From Holophagae bacterium (GTDB taxonomy: Bacteria; Acidobacteriota; Thermoanaerobaculia; Thermoanaerobaculales; Sulfomarinibacteraceae): a stretch of 17,775 nt of DNA. Under the pieces are notes generated by a model. It saw only the letters and a program-made list of their open reading frames with translations, made no database searches and had not been told where the DNA came from. Positions 6,194 through 14,187 of this stretch are shown piece by piece; the stretch's first letter is position 1, and every line of letters begins with the position of its first letter. The stretch is taken from positions 1 to 17,775 of the forward strand of contig JAUWTC010000004.1 in the NCBI GenBank assembly GCA_030609785.1, in the 5' to 3' direction. The position numbers and the translations under genes are program-made.

Positions 6194-6947
6194 CCTGAGG
6201 GTCTTGGGGCAGGCCGTTGGTCCAACGGCGAAGCGTGATCTTCAGGAGGTCTCGGAACATCTGGGCACTATGCCGCCCGGGGAGAACACGAGAGGCCTCG
6301 ACGTGGCCCCAGGGCACGCCGACTTCGATGATGTTGAGGCCCCAGGCCAACGACACCGCCAACAACTCGACGTCGTAAGCAAAACCATTGATTTCCTGGA
6401 CCGTTGCCAGTGAACGGGCAATCCGCCCGGGAAAGAGCTTGAAGCCGCACTGGGTATCGAAAATACCGGGAAGAAGAAGGGCTCTTACCATCAGATTGAA
6501 GGTGCGACCCATCAGGTCCCGATAGCGGGGTTGGGGCTCGAAAAGGAGGGTGCGGTCCACGGCGCGGCTTCCGATGACCACTGTCGAGTCGCCGGATGCG
6601 GGAATCAGGCGATGGATACCGGCGATCGGAGCCGCGAGATCCGCGTCGGACAGCAGGACGCTCTGTCCTCTCGAATGCTGGAACCCGGTTCTGACCGCCG
6701 CCCCTTTCCCCTGGTTGTGCCGGTGGCGGAAGACCCGAACGGTCAAACCTCCTGACGCTCGAAAGGCGTCGCTAACCTCAGATGTTCGATCACTGGATCC
6801 ATCGTCCACGATGACAATCTCGACCGGCCCGAGGTCCTCGGCCTCAAGGAAAAACCGATCGATGCGCTCAAGGGTCTTCGGCAAGCGGTCGGCTTCGTTG
6901 AATGCGGGGATGACGACGGAGAACGCACACGGCTGGATTTCGGACAT
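6174..6947 (-). CDS. Family 2 glycosyltransferase, ALG5/DPM1-like (polyprenyl-phosphate sugar synthase)
   Basis: From the ATG at 6945-6947 the protein is 257 residues. It begins with SVVIPAFNEADRLPKTL and has the nucleotide-sugar motif VEIVIVDDGSSDRT. NQGKGAAVRTGF and the DxD-type SDADLAAP follow, and DTQCGFKLF is typical of dolichyl/polyprenyl-phosphate glucose or mannose synthases. The expected reaction is transfer of a sugar from UDP- or GDP-sugar to a polyprenyl phosphate at the inner face of the membrane. There is no C-terminal membrane anchor, unlike some relatives. The frame stays open upstream, but the conserved fold begins at this ATG, 8 bp after the stop of the RDD-like gene. The sugar and final glycan are unknown, and no other glycan genes are seen in the window. 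Confidence 0.9.
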   Translation of the reverse strand: MSEIQPCAFSVVIPAFNEADRLPKTLERIDRFFLEAEDLGPVEIVIVDDGSSDRTSEVSDAFRASGGLTVRVFRHRHNQGKGAAVRTGFQHSRGQSVLLSDADLAAPIAGIHRLIPASGDSTVVIGSRAVDRTLLFEPQPRYRDLMGRTFNLMVRALLLPGIFDTQCGFKLFPGRIARSLATVQEINGFAYDVELLAVSLAWGLNIIEVGVPWGHVEASRVLPGRHSAQMFRDLLKITLRRWTNGLPQDPQGGGSRG

Positions 6948-6955
6948 CAGACTTC

Positions 6956-7468
6956 TTACGGCATTGGGGTTTCCGGTCGGCCCCCCAGGGCAGATCCGGA
7001 TGCGATCGACAGCAGGGATGCCGCCCGACCCCCCGGAAGGACCGGCAGGCCCAGGAGAAGGGCGCTGAAGCCTGCGGCAGCGATGGTCAACACCAGACGG
7101 GACCCGGCGACCTCGTCGGCGAACACGAGCCCTGCCAGCACCATTCCCGGAGTGCCTCGCCGAACGCGAAGGATGATTCCACAGGCCGCCCCCCAACCAA
7201 GCAGTGCGACCACAACGGCCCAAGGGAGGGCTCGAATGCTCAATGGGTATCCCGCCAGGATCACAGCGCCGATCATCGCTGTCGTCAGGCCGGCAACGAC
7301 GACCAGATCAGCCCAAGCCACAGCCATCCGAGCGCTCCAAGGAACATGGTCGGCCGGCGCCGGGTTTACAACGGACGGGGAGAGGACGCCCGGGTCGATG
7401 TCGTCGACATCGATTTCGGACAGCTGATCCCAGTTCCTCGGAGGGTCGCCCGACCCTGTGAGATTCAT
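6956..7468 (-). CDS. RDD-like integral membrane protein
   Basis: This is a 170-residue protein with a charged N-terminal tail (about 45 residues, acidic), then three hydrophobic segments at about 48-73, 79-100 and 122-147. The pattern ARMAVAWADLVVV followed by RRGTPGMVLAGLVFAD resembles the RDD family (Arg-Asp-Asp; q-T-P-G-k motif), although the match is partial. Some RDD proteins have been linked to ion or compatible-solute transport; nothing here fixes the substrate. The ATG (7466-7468) overlaps the stop of the TPR gene (ATGA), so it is translationally coupled to it. The tight coupling suggests the two membrane proteins work or assemble together, which is an inference. Confidence 0.65.
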   Translation of the reverse strand: MNLTGSGDPPRNWDQLSEIDVDDIDPGVLSPSVVNPAPADHVPWSARMAVAWADLVVVAGLTTAMIGAVILAGYPLSIRALPWAVVVALLGWGAACGIILRVRRGTPGMVLAGLVFADEVAGSRLVLTIAAAGFSALLLGLPVLPGGRAASLLSIASGSALGGRPETPMP

Positions 7469-9699
7469 CGGAATCCCAGACTGCCGACGAAGATCTCCAA
7501 CTGCATGTCGACCGGGCGGTTGGCGTAGCTCGAGATGAATTCCAAGATCCTGGCAACGTCACTGTCGTCAGGATGCCGTTTCTGCAGCCGTTTGAGGTGC
7601 CCGCGGGCACCGGTCAAATTATAAGAGCGAAGGTTGCTGAGGGCTGCGTTGAATAGACAGCGGTCCAGAACCAGGCCGAGCCCCTCCTGGTCAGGGTGCC
7701 GATCCGCCAACTGTGCCGCGAGATCCGCACCAACCTCAAAATCGTTCTTTGCCAGGGCGTTGAACAGAGCGTTGATGCGAGGTTCGATCAACGCGATCTG
7801 TTCCCTGAGATCAAGAAGCCCGGCATCTCCAGGATGCTGCGCCAAACCTTTGTCGACGACCTGAAAGGCCTCGAGCCACTGGCCCTCGTCCATCAGTGAG
7901 CGACCGGTCTCCACAGATTCCGGAATCGGTGTGGGGGTTGGGGGGATCAAGGCAGTTTCGAATCGTGTGATGTGTTTGTCGATCCGTTGTTTGTCGATTC
8001 CCTCCACATCGAACGAACGAAGGAGGTCGAGGGCTTCCTCACCTTTGCCCTGGTCGAACAGGAGCTGAGCATTTTCGATCCGTTCGGAGATGGCACGGGC
8101 GGTGTCGACATCCTCCCCACGCTGTGGCAAGAAGCTCGAACCCAGCCACATCCCAATGAGAACGACGGCCACGGCACCGCCGCCAAGGATGACCCACCGC
8201 CACGGCACGTTGCTTCCGCCGCCCACCGGCCGATCGACACCAACAGTTGGAATGTCCGTGCCCAGTTGGTCCATGGCAGAGTCAAAGTCTTGGAGGGCGG
8301 TGATGTCCTCCGTGGGACCTTCCTCCAGGGGTGGAGCGCTCTCGGGGGGCGAAGGGACGACCGGGTCGGACGGAGGGGGTGGCGGTAATGGCAGTTCGGG
8401 ACCCTGTGAAGTAAAGCGAGCCATCAATGCCAGAGCGTCCTCGTTGTGAGGGGCCGCGACCAGAACCTCCTCGACCACGGTTCGTGCACGGTCCTTTTCA
8501 CCGGCGTCCCACGCCATCTCCGCTTCGGACAACGAGGCCTGAAGCTGGTGTTCCATGGCCTCGACCGCAGATCGTGCCCTGTCGATCAAGGCCTCCGCTT
8601 GCGAATTCTCCGGGTCGATCAGGAGGATTCTCGACAGATGGTGCAAGGCGTCCTGAGGGTTGCCCGATTCCAGGGCGGCCGTTCCTTGAGCGAGGAGGTC
8701 CTCCACTGGGTCTGTGTCTTCAGGCTGTGGTTGTGAGGGAGATTCCGGCGTCTCCCATAACGGCGTTTCTGAGGAGTCCGACGACACCTCGAAGAGATCG
8801 GCGACATCGCCGCCAAGCTCGAAACTCTCCGGTTCGGGCGGCGACACGGGGACCCGGTCCGGCTGAGAGGCTGGTTCGTCGAAGGCGCCGGCAACATCCC
8901 AGGAGTCTGATTCGGGTTCTTCGGAGGAAGCCGCCGAAAAGCCACCGGAGAAGGCATGACCTTTTTCGACAGGAGCCTCATCATCGGTCGGCGGCTGAAA
9001 CAGGGGCGCCGAGGGCTGATCATCGGCCATTGTCCCAAAATCTGCCGGCGGACTGAGCCCTTCGTCGGCCGGAGGGGGCGTCGCGGGAGGTCGAGGGGGT
9101 TGGCCGGAAGAGGCAACCCCGGCGTCGGGGACATTCTTGGCTGTGGAGCCGGCTCGGTGAATCTCGGCCAGAGTGGCTTCGATGCCGCTGTGATGGGGGT
9201 CCAGAGCCTGGGCCATCAGAACGAAATTGGCGCCATCTTGTGGCCTGTTATCGGCCAGGGCCTCTTTTGCCTGAGTCAGAAACTGCCCGACCTGGGTCGA
9301 CACCTTCAGGGCCTCGTCGATCTGAGCCGCCAAGCGCCTGGCCTCGGCGTGACCCGGAAGATCGATCAGGACCTTTTCGACCCGCTCTTTGGCCTCGAGG
9401 TAGTTGTGCTGGTTGAAATCTTCGACGGCCTCTATCAACAAGAGGTTGATCGCATCCGTATCGGGGGCTTCAATGTGAGAAATAATGCTGGAAAGATCGA
9501 TGTCGGCCTGGCCGCTGATCAGCTGTTCCTGCAAGGCGACGCCCGGAGCGAACGTCGGGTCAAGACGGAGAACGAACTCCAGACCGATCAGGGCCTCGTT
9601 GGACAAACCATCTTGAATCTTGGTGACAACCTGGCGAAATGCGGACATAACGCGCTCTTGGGCTTGGGCTGAGAGTTCCGGGTTGCCTGGATACGTCAT
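7465..9699 (-). CDS. Large TPR-repeat membrane protein
   Basis: The 744-residue protein has four parts. An N-terminal helical repeat region (about 14-180) is followed by a long Pro/Ser/Glu/Asp-rich, probably disordered linker (about 185-332). A central TPR block (334-433) includes AALESGNPQDALHHLSRILLIDPENSQA. A Pro-rich joint (434-460) precedes one membrane segment (WRWVILGGGAVAVVLIGMWL, about 500-519), and a second TPR region lies beyond it (about 530-730). No signal peptide precedes the first half, so the likely topology is cytoplasmic N-terminus and outer-side C-terminus. TPRs mediate protein-protein contact; partners are unknown. The ATG at 9697-9699 has no clear ribosome-binding site but sits 7 nt after a -10-like box. 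It heads an operon with the RDD-like protein, the glycosyltransferase and xerC. Confidence 0.9.
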   Translation of the reverse strand: MTYPGNPELSAQAQERVMSAFRQVVTKIQDGLSNEALIGLEFVLRLDPTFAPGVALQEQLISGQADIDLSSIISHIEAPDTDAINLLLIEAVEDFNQHNYLEAKERVEKVLIDLPGHAEARRLAAQIDEALKVSTQVGQFLTQAKEALADNRPQDGANFVLMAQALDPHHSGIEATLAEIHRAGSTAKNVPDAGVASSGQPPRPPATPPPADEGLSPPADFGTMADDQPSAPLFQPPTDDEAPVEKGHAFSGGFSAASSEEPESDSWDVAGAFDEPASQPDRVPVSPPEPESFELGGDVADLFEVSSDSSETPLWETPESPSQPQPEDTDPVEDLLAQGTAALESGNPQDALHHLSRILLIDPENSQAEALIDRARSAVEAMEHQLQASLSEAEMAWDAGEKDRARTVVEEVLVAAPHNEDALALMARFTSQGPELPLPPPPPSDPVVPSPPESAPPLEEGPTEDITALQDFDSAMDQLGTDIPTVGVDRPVGGGSNVPWRWVILGGGAVAVVLIGMWLGSSFLPQRGEDVDTARAISERIENAQLLFDQGKGEEALDLLRSFDVEGIDKQRIDKHITRFETALIPPTPTPIPESVETGRSLMDEGQWLEAFQVVDKGLAQHPGDAGLLDLREQIALIEPRINALFNALAKNDFEVGADLAAQLADRHPDQEGLGLVLDRCLFNAALSNLRSYNLTGARGHLKRLQKRHPDDSDVARILEFISSYANRPVDMQLEIFVGSLGFR

Positions 9700-9735
9700 G
9701 ATTCAAATGGTATCCCTGGTTGCCTCAACGGTCAA
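9700..9735 (-). promoter_or_regulatory. Sigma-70-type promoter ahead of the TPR gene
   Basis: On the minus strand, TTGACC (9735-9730; 5 of 6 to consensus) is separated by 17 bp from TACCAT (9712-9707; 4 of 6). The ATG follows 7 nt after the -10 box, so transcription would begin at or within a base or two of the start codon. No Shine-Dalgarno sequence lies at the usual distance. The promoter fits a second transcription unit starting here, downstream of the kinase gene. Confidence 0.5.
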
Positions 9736-9781
9736 TATTTAGACGGAAGTAGATCGCCGACGAGGATCTTCGACCTCGAGT

Positions 9782-11890
9782 TCAAGATGAAGCGGCCGGT
9801 TGGGTGACGACCGCGCCAACGAGAATGATACGGGCTTGGGAGCCCTGTCCCTCCCGGTTTGAGATTTCGAATACTCCGCCATGATCCCGGACGATTCGGT
9901 CGACGATGGCCAGCCCCATGCCTGAACCGCGTCCCTTGGTCGAAAAGAACGGTTGCGTGAGAAGCTGCACGTCATCCGTCGGCAACCCGGCCCCGGTATC
10001 GAGAATCTCGAGTATGGCGTTTTGCTCGTCGGTCCACGCTCGAACCTCGATGCGCCCCTGGCCCGTGACGGCTGCAGCCGCATTGTCGATCAAGTTGACG
10101 AGAGCCTGGCGAAGCGGCACAGGGTCCACCATGGCCCAAAGTGTCTCCTCGGGCAGCACAGTGACGACGTCCAACCCTGTCCGGAAGTTTTCGTACAGTG
10201 CTGCAGTCTCATCAACGAGACGGTTGATCGACCACGGTTGGGGGGTGATGGCAGGCATTCGCGCATACTGGTGAAAGGCGTCGACCAGGGCCTGGAGCCC
10301 GGAGACGTGGGCGACAATCGCCTCACAACTGGACGAGAGAACCTGCTCGAGTTCACCCCCAAGACCATCGACTCGTCGTTGAACCCGTTCGGCGGCCAAC
10401 CGGATCGGCGTCAAGGGGTTCTTGATCTCATGGGCGATCCGTTGGGCGACCTCACTCCACGCGGCCTGACGTTGCGCAGCCACCAGTTCGGTCAGATCGT
10501 CCATGGCGACAACCGAGCCACCTCCGGCAAGAGGTCTGCGGGACACCTCGATGTGGCACGTTTCCTCATCGACGGTCAGGTCGATTTCAAGTCGTTGTCG
10601 GAGTGGGTCGGCGCTTTCGAGATAGAGACGAAGCTCCTCGAGGCCCGGTGTTTCCAGAGCATCAATTGGTTGCCAGGTTCGTTGCCACTGCGTGTGGCCC
10701 AACATGATGGCGGCAGCGGCATTGGGTCGAAAGCGGGCGTTGTCCGGACTCAGCGTCAGGACTCCCGTTGGGATCGTCGCCAGCAGTGTCGCCAACTCTT
10801 GGTTCGAGGACAGGATTTCCTGCTCGGTCGCCCGGACGCGCCGAACCATCGCGTTGAAGGAGTCCACCAGGACCTCAACCTCATCCGAGGCGGGGGCGAC
10901 AACTTCTTCAAGAGCGTCACCCTCCGCCACCCGTCGGGTGGCATCGACAACGGCGAGCAAGGGTTCGGTAAATCGCCTCGACAGGTACAGACCGACCCAG
11001 ACCGTGGAGAACAGGAGGAGCAGGGTCACCGACAGGAAGACCAGGATGGTGGTGGCCGTGACCGTGCCCTGTTGCGCTTTCATCTCCTGAAATTGGGCGT
11101 CTGCATCGGTTGCGCGTTGAAGGTGCAGCAAGAGGTTACTGGGGAGGATGGCTCCGACGACGAGGCGTCCGTTCTCCGTACCGAAGGGGGTCCAGGCTCT
11201 GATCAGCAGTCCGCCCCGCCATCGCTCGACGCGAACGCCTTGAGTATCCAGTTCCCGCCAGTGGAGTTCGGGTACGGGCGCCGAAATTTTCCGTGGATCA
11301 GCAACGGCTTCAACCAAGACGTCGTCATCGAAGAGGGCCAGGAGATCGACGGCCATCACCCGCTGGAGGTCGGCCAGAGACCGGCCTCCGGGGCGACTCT
11401 CCAACTGGGCGGCCGCGATGGCCGCCTGGCGCTCCAATCGAGCTTCGATCGTCTCCCGAAACTCTACGGCGAGGCCCCGACCTCCTCGGAGAATATCTTC
11501 GACCGGTGAAGAAAACCAACGGTCGATTGAGTGCTGAAGCAAATTGGTGGCGATCAGGAAGATGAAGATCGCCGGCACGAAGGTCAGGGCGATATAGGTC
11601 AAAATCAATTTTGTCCTGAACCGTGCTCCGAGAATGCCGGCGCGACGTTCCAAAAGGAGCTTGATCAGGCTCCGGACAATGATGAATGAGAGCACCAGGA
11701 TCAAGGAGACGTCGAGATACCAGAGAACAAACAGGAGTAACCGGTTGGTCAACTCCTGGGAGGAGGCCTCTTGAGTTCGTTGAAAAAGAAAGAAGGCCCC
11801 GGACGACAGCAGGAGAAGGACGGAAAAAACCGTCAGGAGAAAGCGATTCTCCTTTCGATACCGATGCCAGGCCCGGAAGTTAAGGGCCAT
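9782..11890 (-). CDS. NtrY-like sensor histidine kinase
   Basis: This is a 702-residue membrane histidine kinase. Hydrophobic segments lie at about 18-37, 52-79 and 94-117, then an extracytoplasmic region, then a fourth segment at 275-301. A HAMP domain (about 298-352) and a PAS-like domain (about 360-465) follow. The dimerisation/phosphoacceptor helix QRIAHEIKNPLTPIRLAAER has phospho-His487. The ATPase domain shows the N box (NLIDNAAAAV, Asn603), DTGAGLP (631-637) and FFSTKGRGSGMGL (648-660). The three-segment N-terminus plus HEIKNPLTPIRLAAER is characteristic of NtrY kinases, which pair with the sigma-54 activator NtrX. The start follows the DUF4390 stop by 4 bp, so the two are co-transcribed, a pairing also seen elsewhere. 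Its usual partner ntrX is not downstream; the signal is unknown. Confidence 0.95.
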   Translation of the reverse strand: MALNFRAWHRYRKENRFLLTVFSVLLLLSSGAFFLFQRTQEASSQELTNRLLLFVLWYLDVSLILVLSFIIVRSLIKLLLERRAGILGARFRTKLILTYIALTFVPAIFIFLIATNLLQHSIDRWFSSPVEDILRGGRGLAVEFRETIEARLERQAAIAAAQLESRPGGRSLADLQRVMAVDLLALFDDDVLVEAVADPRKISAPVPELHWRELDTQGVRVERWRGGLLIRAWTPFGTENGRLVVGAILPSNLLLHLQRATDADAQFQEMKAQQGTVTATTILVFLSVTLLLLFSTVWVGLYLSRRFTEPLLAVVDATRRVAEGDALEEVVAPASDEVEVLVDSFNAMVRRVRATEQEILSSNQELATLLATIPTGVLTLSPDNARFRPNAAAAIMLGHTQWQRTWQPIDALETPGLEELRLYLESADPLRQRLEIDLTVDEETCHIEVSRRPLAGGGSVVAMDDLTELVAAQRQAAWSEVAQRIAHEIKNPLTPIRLAAERVQRRVDGLGGELEQVLSSSCEAIVAHVSGLQALVDAFHQYARMPAITPQPWSINRLVDETAALYENFRTGLDVVTVLPEETLWAMVDPVPLRQALVNLIDNAAAAVTGQGRIEVRAWTDEQNAILEILDTGAGLPTDDVQLLTQPFFSTKGRGSGMGLAIVDRIVRDHGGVFEISNREGQGSQARIILVGAVVTQPAASS

Positions 11891-11894
11891 GGCG

Positions 11895-12476
11895 TCAGCC
11901 TGAGTCCGCTTGAGGGGTTTCGCTCGGCGTCTCGGCTTCGGCAGGACTCTGGACGACGGGAACCGTCACCCATTCGGTACCCTCCCGATCGGGGAACACC
12001 AACCACGTCGTCGACGTCGAAAAGACCGCACGGGCTCGAAGATAGAGTCGATTGAGTTTCTTGAAATCACTGACGACCAATCGAACCGATGGCGGGGCCT
12101 TCAGCCAGTTCACGGCGTCGTTCATGGTGTCGACCTCCCGCGAGGCAACAATGATCTCGTCAAGGAGCAAATCACAGCGGTACCTGCCGGTGATCGGGTC
12201 AAAGGAGGCTTGACTGGTCATTTCGCCCTTCCACACGCGCCCGTCCCACCAGAAGGTTCGTCTCGAACGAACCCGGAGGGGGTAGATCACACGGACTACG
12301 CCCCCCGACGGAAGGGCTTCCACGAACACTTCCGGAAGCGGGACATTGAGTTCCACCCGGACATCCAGGGATTGATGCTCGGGCGCGATGTGGACGGTGA
12401 GAGGGGCTGGTGCGAGCAAAGCCGCCGCCACGGCAAGAGAAAACAACAAGACCATCAACCCGATACTATCATCCAA
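11895..12476 (-). CDS. DUF4390 family protein with signal peptide
   Basis: The product has an N-terminal hydrophobic signal sequence (MVLLFSLAVAAALLAPAP from the ATG at 12455; 186 residues) and is probably exported or membrane-anchored. It then has the DUF4390 pattern: ALPSGGVVRVIYPLRVRSRR, FDPITGRYRCDLL, and a segment around EVDTMNDAVNWLKAP. The C-terminal tail is Pro/Glu/Thr-rich. The longer frame would begin at a TTG (12474-12476), but the ATG at 12453-12455 gives a better signal peptide and is the preferred start. DUF4390 genes are often found directly before ntrY-type kinases, as here (4-bp gap). A role in feeding a periplasmic signal to the kinase is an inference; no biochemical function is known to me. 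Confidence 0.85.
   Translation of the reverse strand: MDDSIGLMVLLFSLAVAAALLAPAPLTVHIAPEHQSLDVRVELNVPLPEVFVEALPSGGVVRVIYPLRVRSRRTFWWDGRVWKGEMTSQASFDPITGRYRCDLLLDEIIVASREVDTMNDAVNWLKAPPSVRLVVSDFKKLNRLYLRARAVFSTSTTWLVFPDREGTEWVTVPVVQSPAEAETPSETPQADSG
12456..12468 (-). promoter_or_regulatory. Putative -10 element of the DUF4390-kinase operon
   Basis: On the minus strand TAGTAT (12468-12463; 4 of 6 to TATAAT) is followed by 7 nt and then the preferred ATG at 12455. A good -35 box is not evident. If real, it supports the ATG start over the TTG at 12476, which would lie upstream of the transcript start, and implies a leaderless mRNA. Confidence 0.35.
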
Positions 12477-12540
12477 CCCGCCGGAGCCGGAACCTAAGGG
12501 GGCGAGCTAACAGGTAATTGAACCGCCAAGAGGGAAGAAG

Positions 12541-12556
12541 GCTGGGATGCTGGGAA
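12541..12556 (+). repeat. Two tandem 8-mers in the divergent intergenic region
   Basis: GCTGGGAT followed directly by GCTGGGAA lies in a purine-rich, non-coding stretch (about 12515-12605) between the divergent DUF4390 and GAF/HD-GYP genes. The significance is unknown. Confidence 0.5.
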
Positions 12557-12615
12557 GCCAAAGAGGAAAATTGGCACGAAGCGAGGCGAAGGAAGAGAGA
12601 TAACACCGGCAGAGA

Positions 12616-12644
12616 TTGCCTCTAAGGCGGGTTTCCCGTAGGAT
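12616..12644 (+). promoter_or_regulatory. Sigma-70-type promoter ahead of the GAF/HD-GYP gene
   Basis: TTGCCT (12616-12621; 4 of 6) and TAGGAT (12639-12644; 4 of 6) are separated by exactly 17 bp. Transcription would start near 12651, giving a short leader that contains AAGGA (12651-12655), placed 8 nt before the ATG at 12664. The TTG at 12616, which would be an upstream start for the same frame, is therefore more likely part of the -35 box. Confidence 0.45.
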
Positions 12645-12663
12645 CGACGCAAGGATTGAGAAT

Positions 12664-14187
12664 ATGGCCGTTACGTTACAGGGTTGGACGCCGGAGATAG
12701 AGCGATCATTCAAGGAAACACTGTTTCGTTTCCTCGAGGAGGTCAATAGCACGAAGGCCGCACTGTATCTGTTGGCCTCGGACGGCGCCTACCTCTTGGC
12801 AACCCAGTACGGTTTCGGTCGCCGAGAGGCTGCGGCCGTTCGGCACGAGGCCCGGTCGCCGCTTGTGCTCAAGGCACGTGAAATGCGGGACAAGCCACTG
12901 ATTGTCAACCACCGGGATGAAAGTCCGGACCTCTTCGACATCCTCCATGCGGCGGGAAGCGGGCACATGCTGCTGACGCCGTTGTATGGAGACAGTCGCC
13001 TGGTGGGTTTTGTCGACGTTCGGGACAAGGGACGGAGACGCCCCTTTGCTGACGAAGACGAGAAATCCGCCCGATCGATCGCTGCGGACCTCTTGAAGCT
13101 GGCCCGCTTGACTGGTGTGATTGAGGGTTTGACGCCGGAAACACCTTTCGAGTCGGCACCGGAAGAAATCACCCCGGCGCTCCAACTCCCCGTGACGGCG
13201 GAGCCGGCTGGAGCAGTCCTCGACCGGACTGGATTGGAGCAGCTGTACCGGTGTTTTTCGGCCGAAGTGGCGCGAGAGCCGGAAATCAGCCTTGCGGCGT
13301 TGACGATCGCAGATGGATCCGGTGTGGGCTCAAAAGTGATTATTGTCAAAGGTCTGGGTGCCGACGATTTGGCGCCATTGCTTCACCATCAGGGCGATGC
13401 ATTGAGAAACAAGGGACTGGAACCACCTGGACCTGACTCATGGTCGGTCCAGACTGTCACCCGGGAAGACCAGAGACGGGAGATCGGCCCGCAGGTCACC
13501 GGCGCAGTGGTCCTGGTTTTCAGTGACGGGTGGGCCGTAGTCGGGGGGGCCGTGGGATGTGCAGAAAGTGGTTCTGTACCCCGAATGATGCATCGACTGG
13601 GCCGGAGAGCGCGTGAAATCTCCACACAATCGATCATACGTTTTTCTCGGAATCGGCTTGCTCGCGGCCTCCTGAGGCCGCCGGGCCGGGAATTCGTCCA
13701 CCTTGAGAAACACGCCCTTTCGGTTTCTCGCCTGTCGTGGTTGGTGGCACAGGACCTCGGCCTTCCCAGGGTGCAATGCGAAACGACGGCGCTCGCCGGC
13801 CTTCTCCACGATGTCGGCATGTTGGACCTGGACTACGAACGCCTGTATCGAATGAAGGCGCCCGGCCCTGAAGAACGACGGAGCTACCGGAACCAAGCCG
13901 TAGAGGGTGAACGCATCGTCGCCGAAGCCGGATTGGGTGAGATCACAGAAGCCATCAGGCATCACCATGAGCGATGGGACGGCGGCGGCTATCCGGACGG
14001 ATTGGCCGGCGAAGCAATTCCCCTGCTGGCCAGAATCGTGCATGTGGCCGAAGTCTGGAATGTCTTGACGTCGCCGGATAGCTATCGCCGTCCGGTGACA
14101 CCTGAGCGAGCGGTCGAGACCATGCGGACGGAAGGAAGTCGCCAATTCGATTCACGCGTGGTTGACGCCCTCCTTCGAGTTGTTTGA
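12664..14187 (+). CDS. GAF and HD-GYP domain protein with altered catalytic residues
   Basis: The ATG at 12664 (AAGGA 8 nt upstream) gives 507 residues. An N-terminal GAF-like sensor domain (about 10-148) is followed by a Pro/Glu-rich linker, a second GAF-like region (about 188-330) and a C-terminal HD-GYP domain (about 340-507). The protein is soluble. HD-GYP domains hydrolyse cyclic di-GMP. The HD pair (LLHDVG, His382-Asp383) and HHERWDGGGYPDG (434-446) are kept. The usual HDxGK Lys is Met386, the DxxD-A-L-T motif reads EVWNVLT (Glu463, Asn466), and the Hxx-xG His appears to be Gln411. Activity may therefore be changed or lost, and the domain could act as a c-di-GMP receptor or bind another ligand. 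It abuts smpB with no gap and is probably co-transcribed. Confidence 0.92.
   Translation: MAVTLQGWTPEIERSFKETLFRFLEEVNSTKAALYLLASDGAYLLATQYGFGRREAAAVRHEARSPLVLKAREMRDKPLIVNHRDESPDLFDILHAAGSGHMLLTPLYGDSRLVGFVDVRDKGRRRPFADEDEKSARSIAADLLKLARLTGVIEGLTPETPFESAPEEITPALQLPVTAEPAGAVLDRTGLEQLYRCFSAEVAREPEISLAALTIADGSGVGSKVIIVKGLGADDLAPLLHHQGDALRNKGLEPPGPDSWSVQTVTREDQRREIGPQVTGAVVLVFSDGWAVVGGAVGCAESGSVPRMMHRLGRRAREISTQSIIRFSRNRLARGLLRPPGREFVHLEKHALSVSRLSWLVAQDLGLPRVQCETTALAGLLHDVGMLDLDYERLYRMKAPGPEERRSYRNQAVEGERIVAEAGLGEITEAIRHHHERWDGGGYPDGLAGEAIPLLARIVHVAEVWNVLTSPDSYRRPVTPERAVETMRTEGSRQFDSRVVDALLRVV

Noticed and set aside
12571..12587. TTGGCACG followed by GAGGC, resembling a sigma-54 promoter
   Set aside because: The -24 GG is present but the -12 GC is displaced by one base and lacks the TT before it. 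A better sigma-70-type pair lies closer to the gene.
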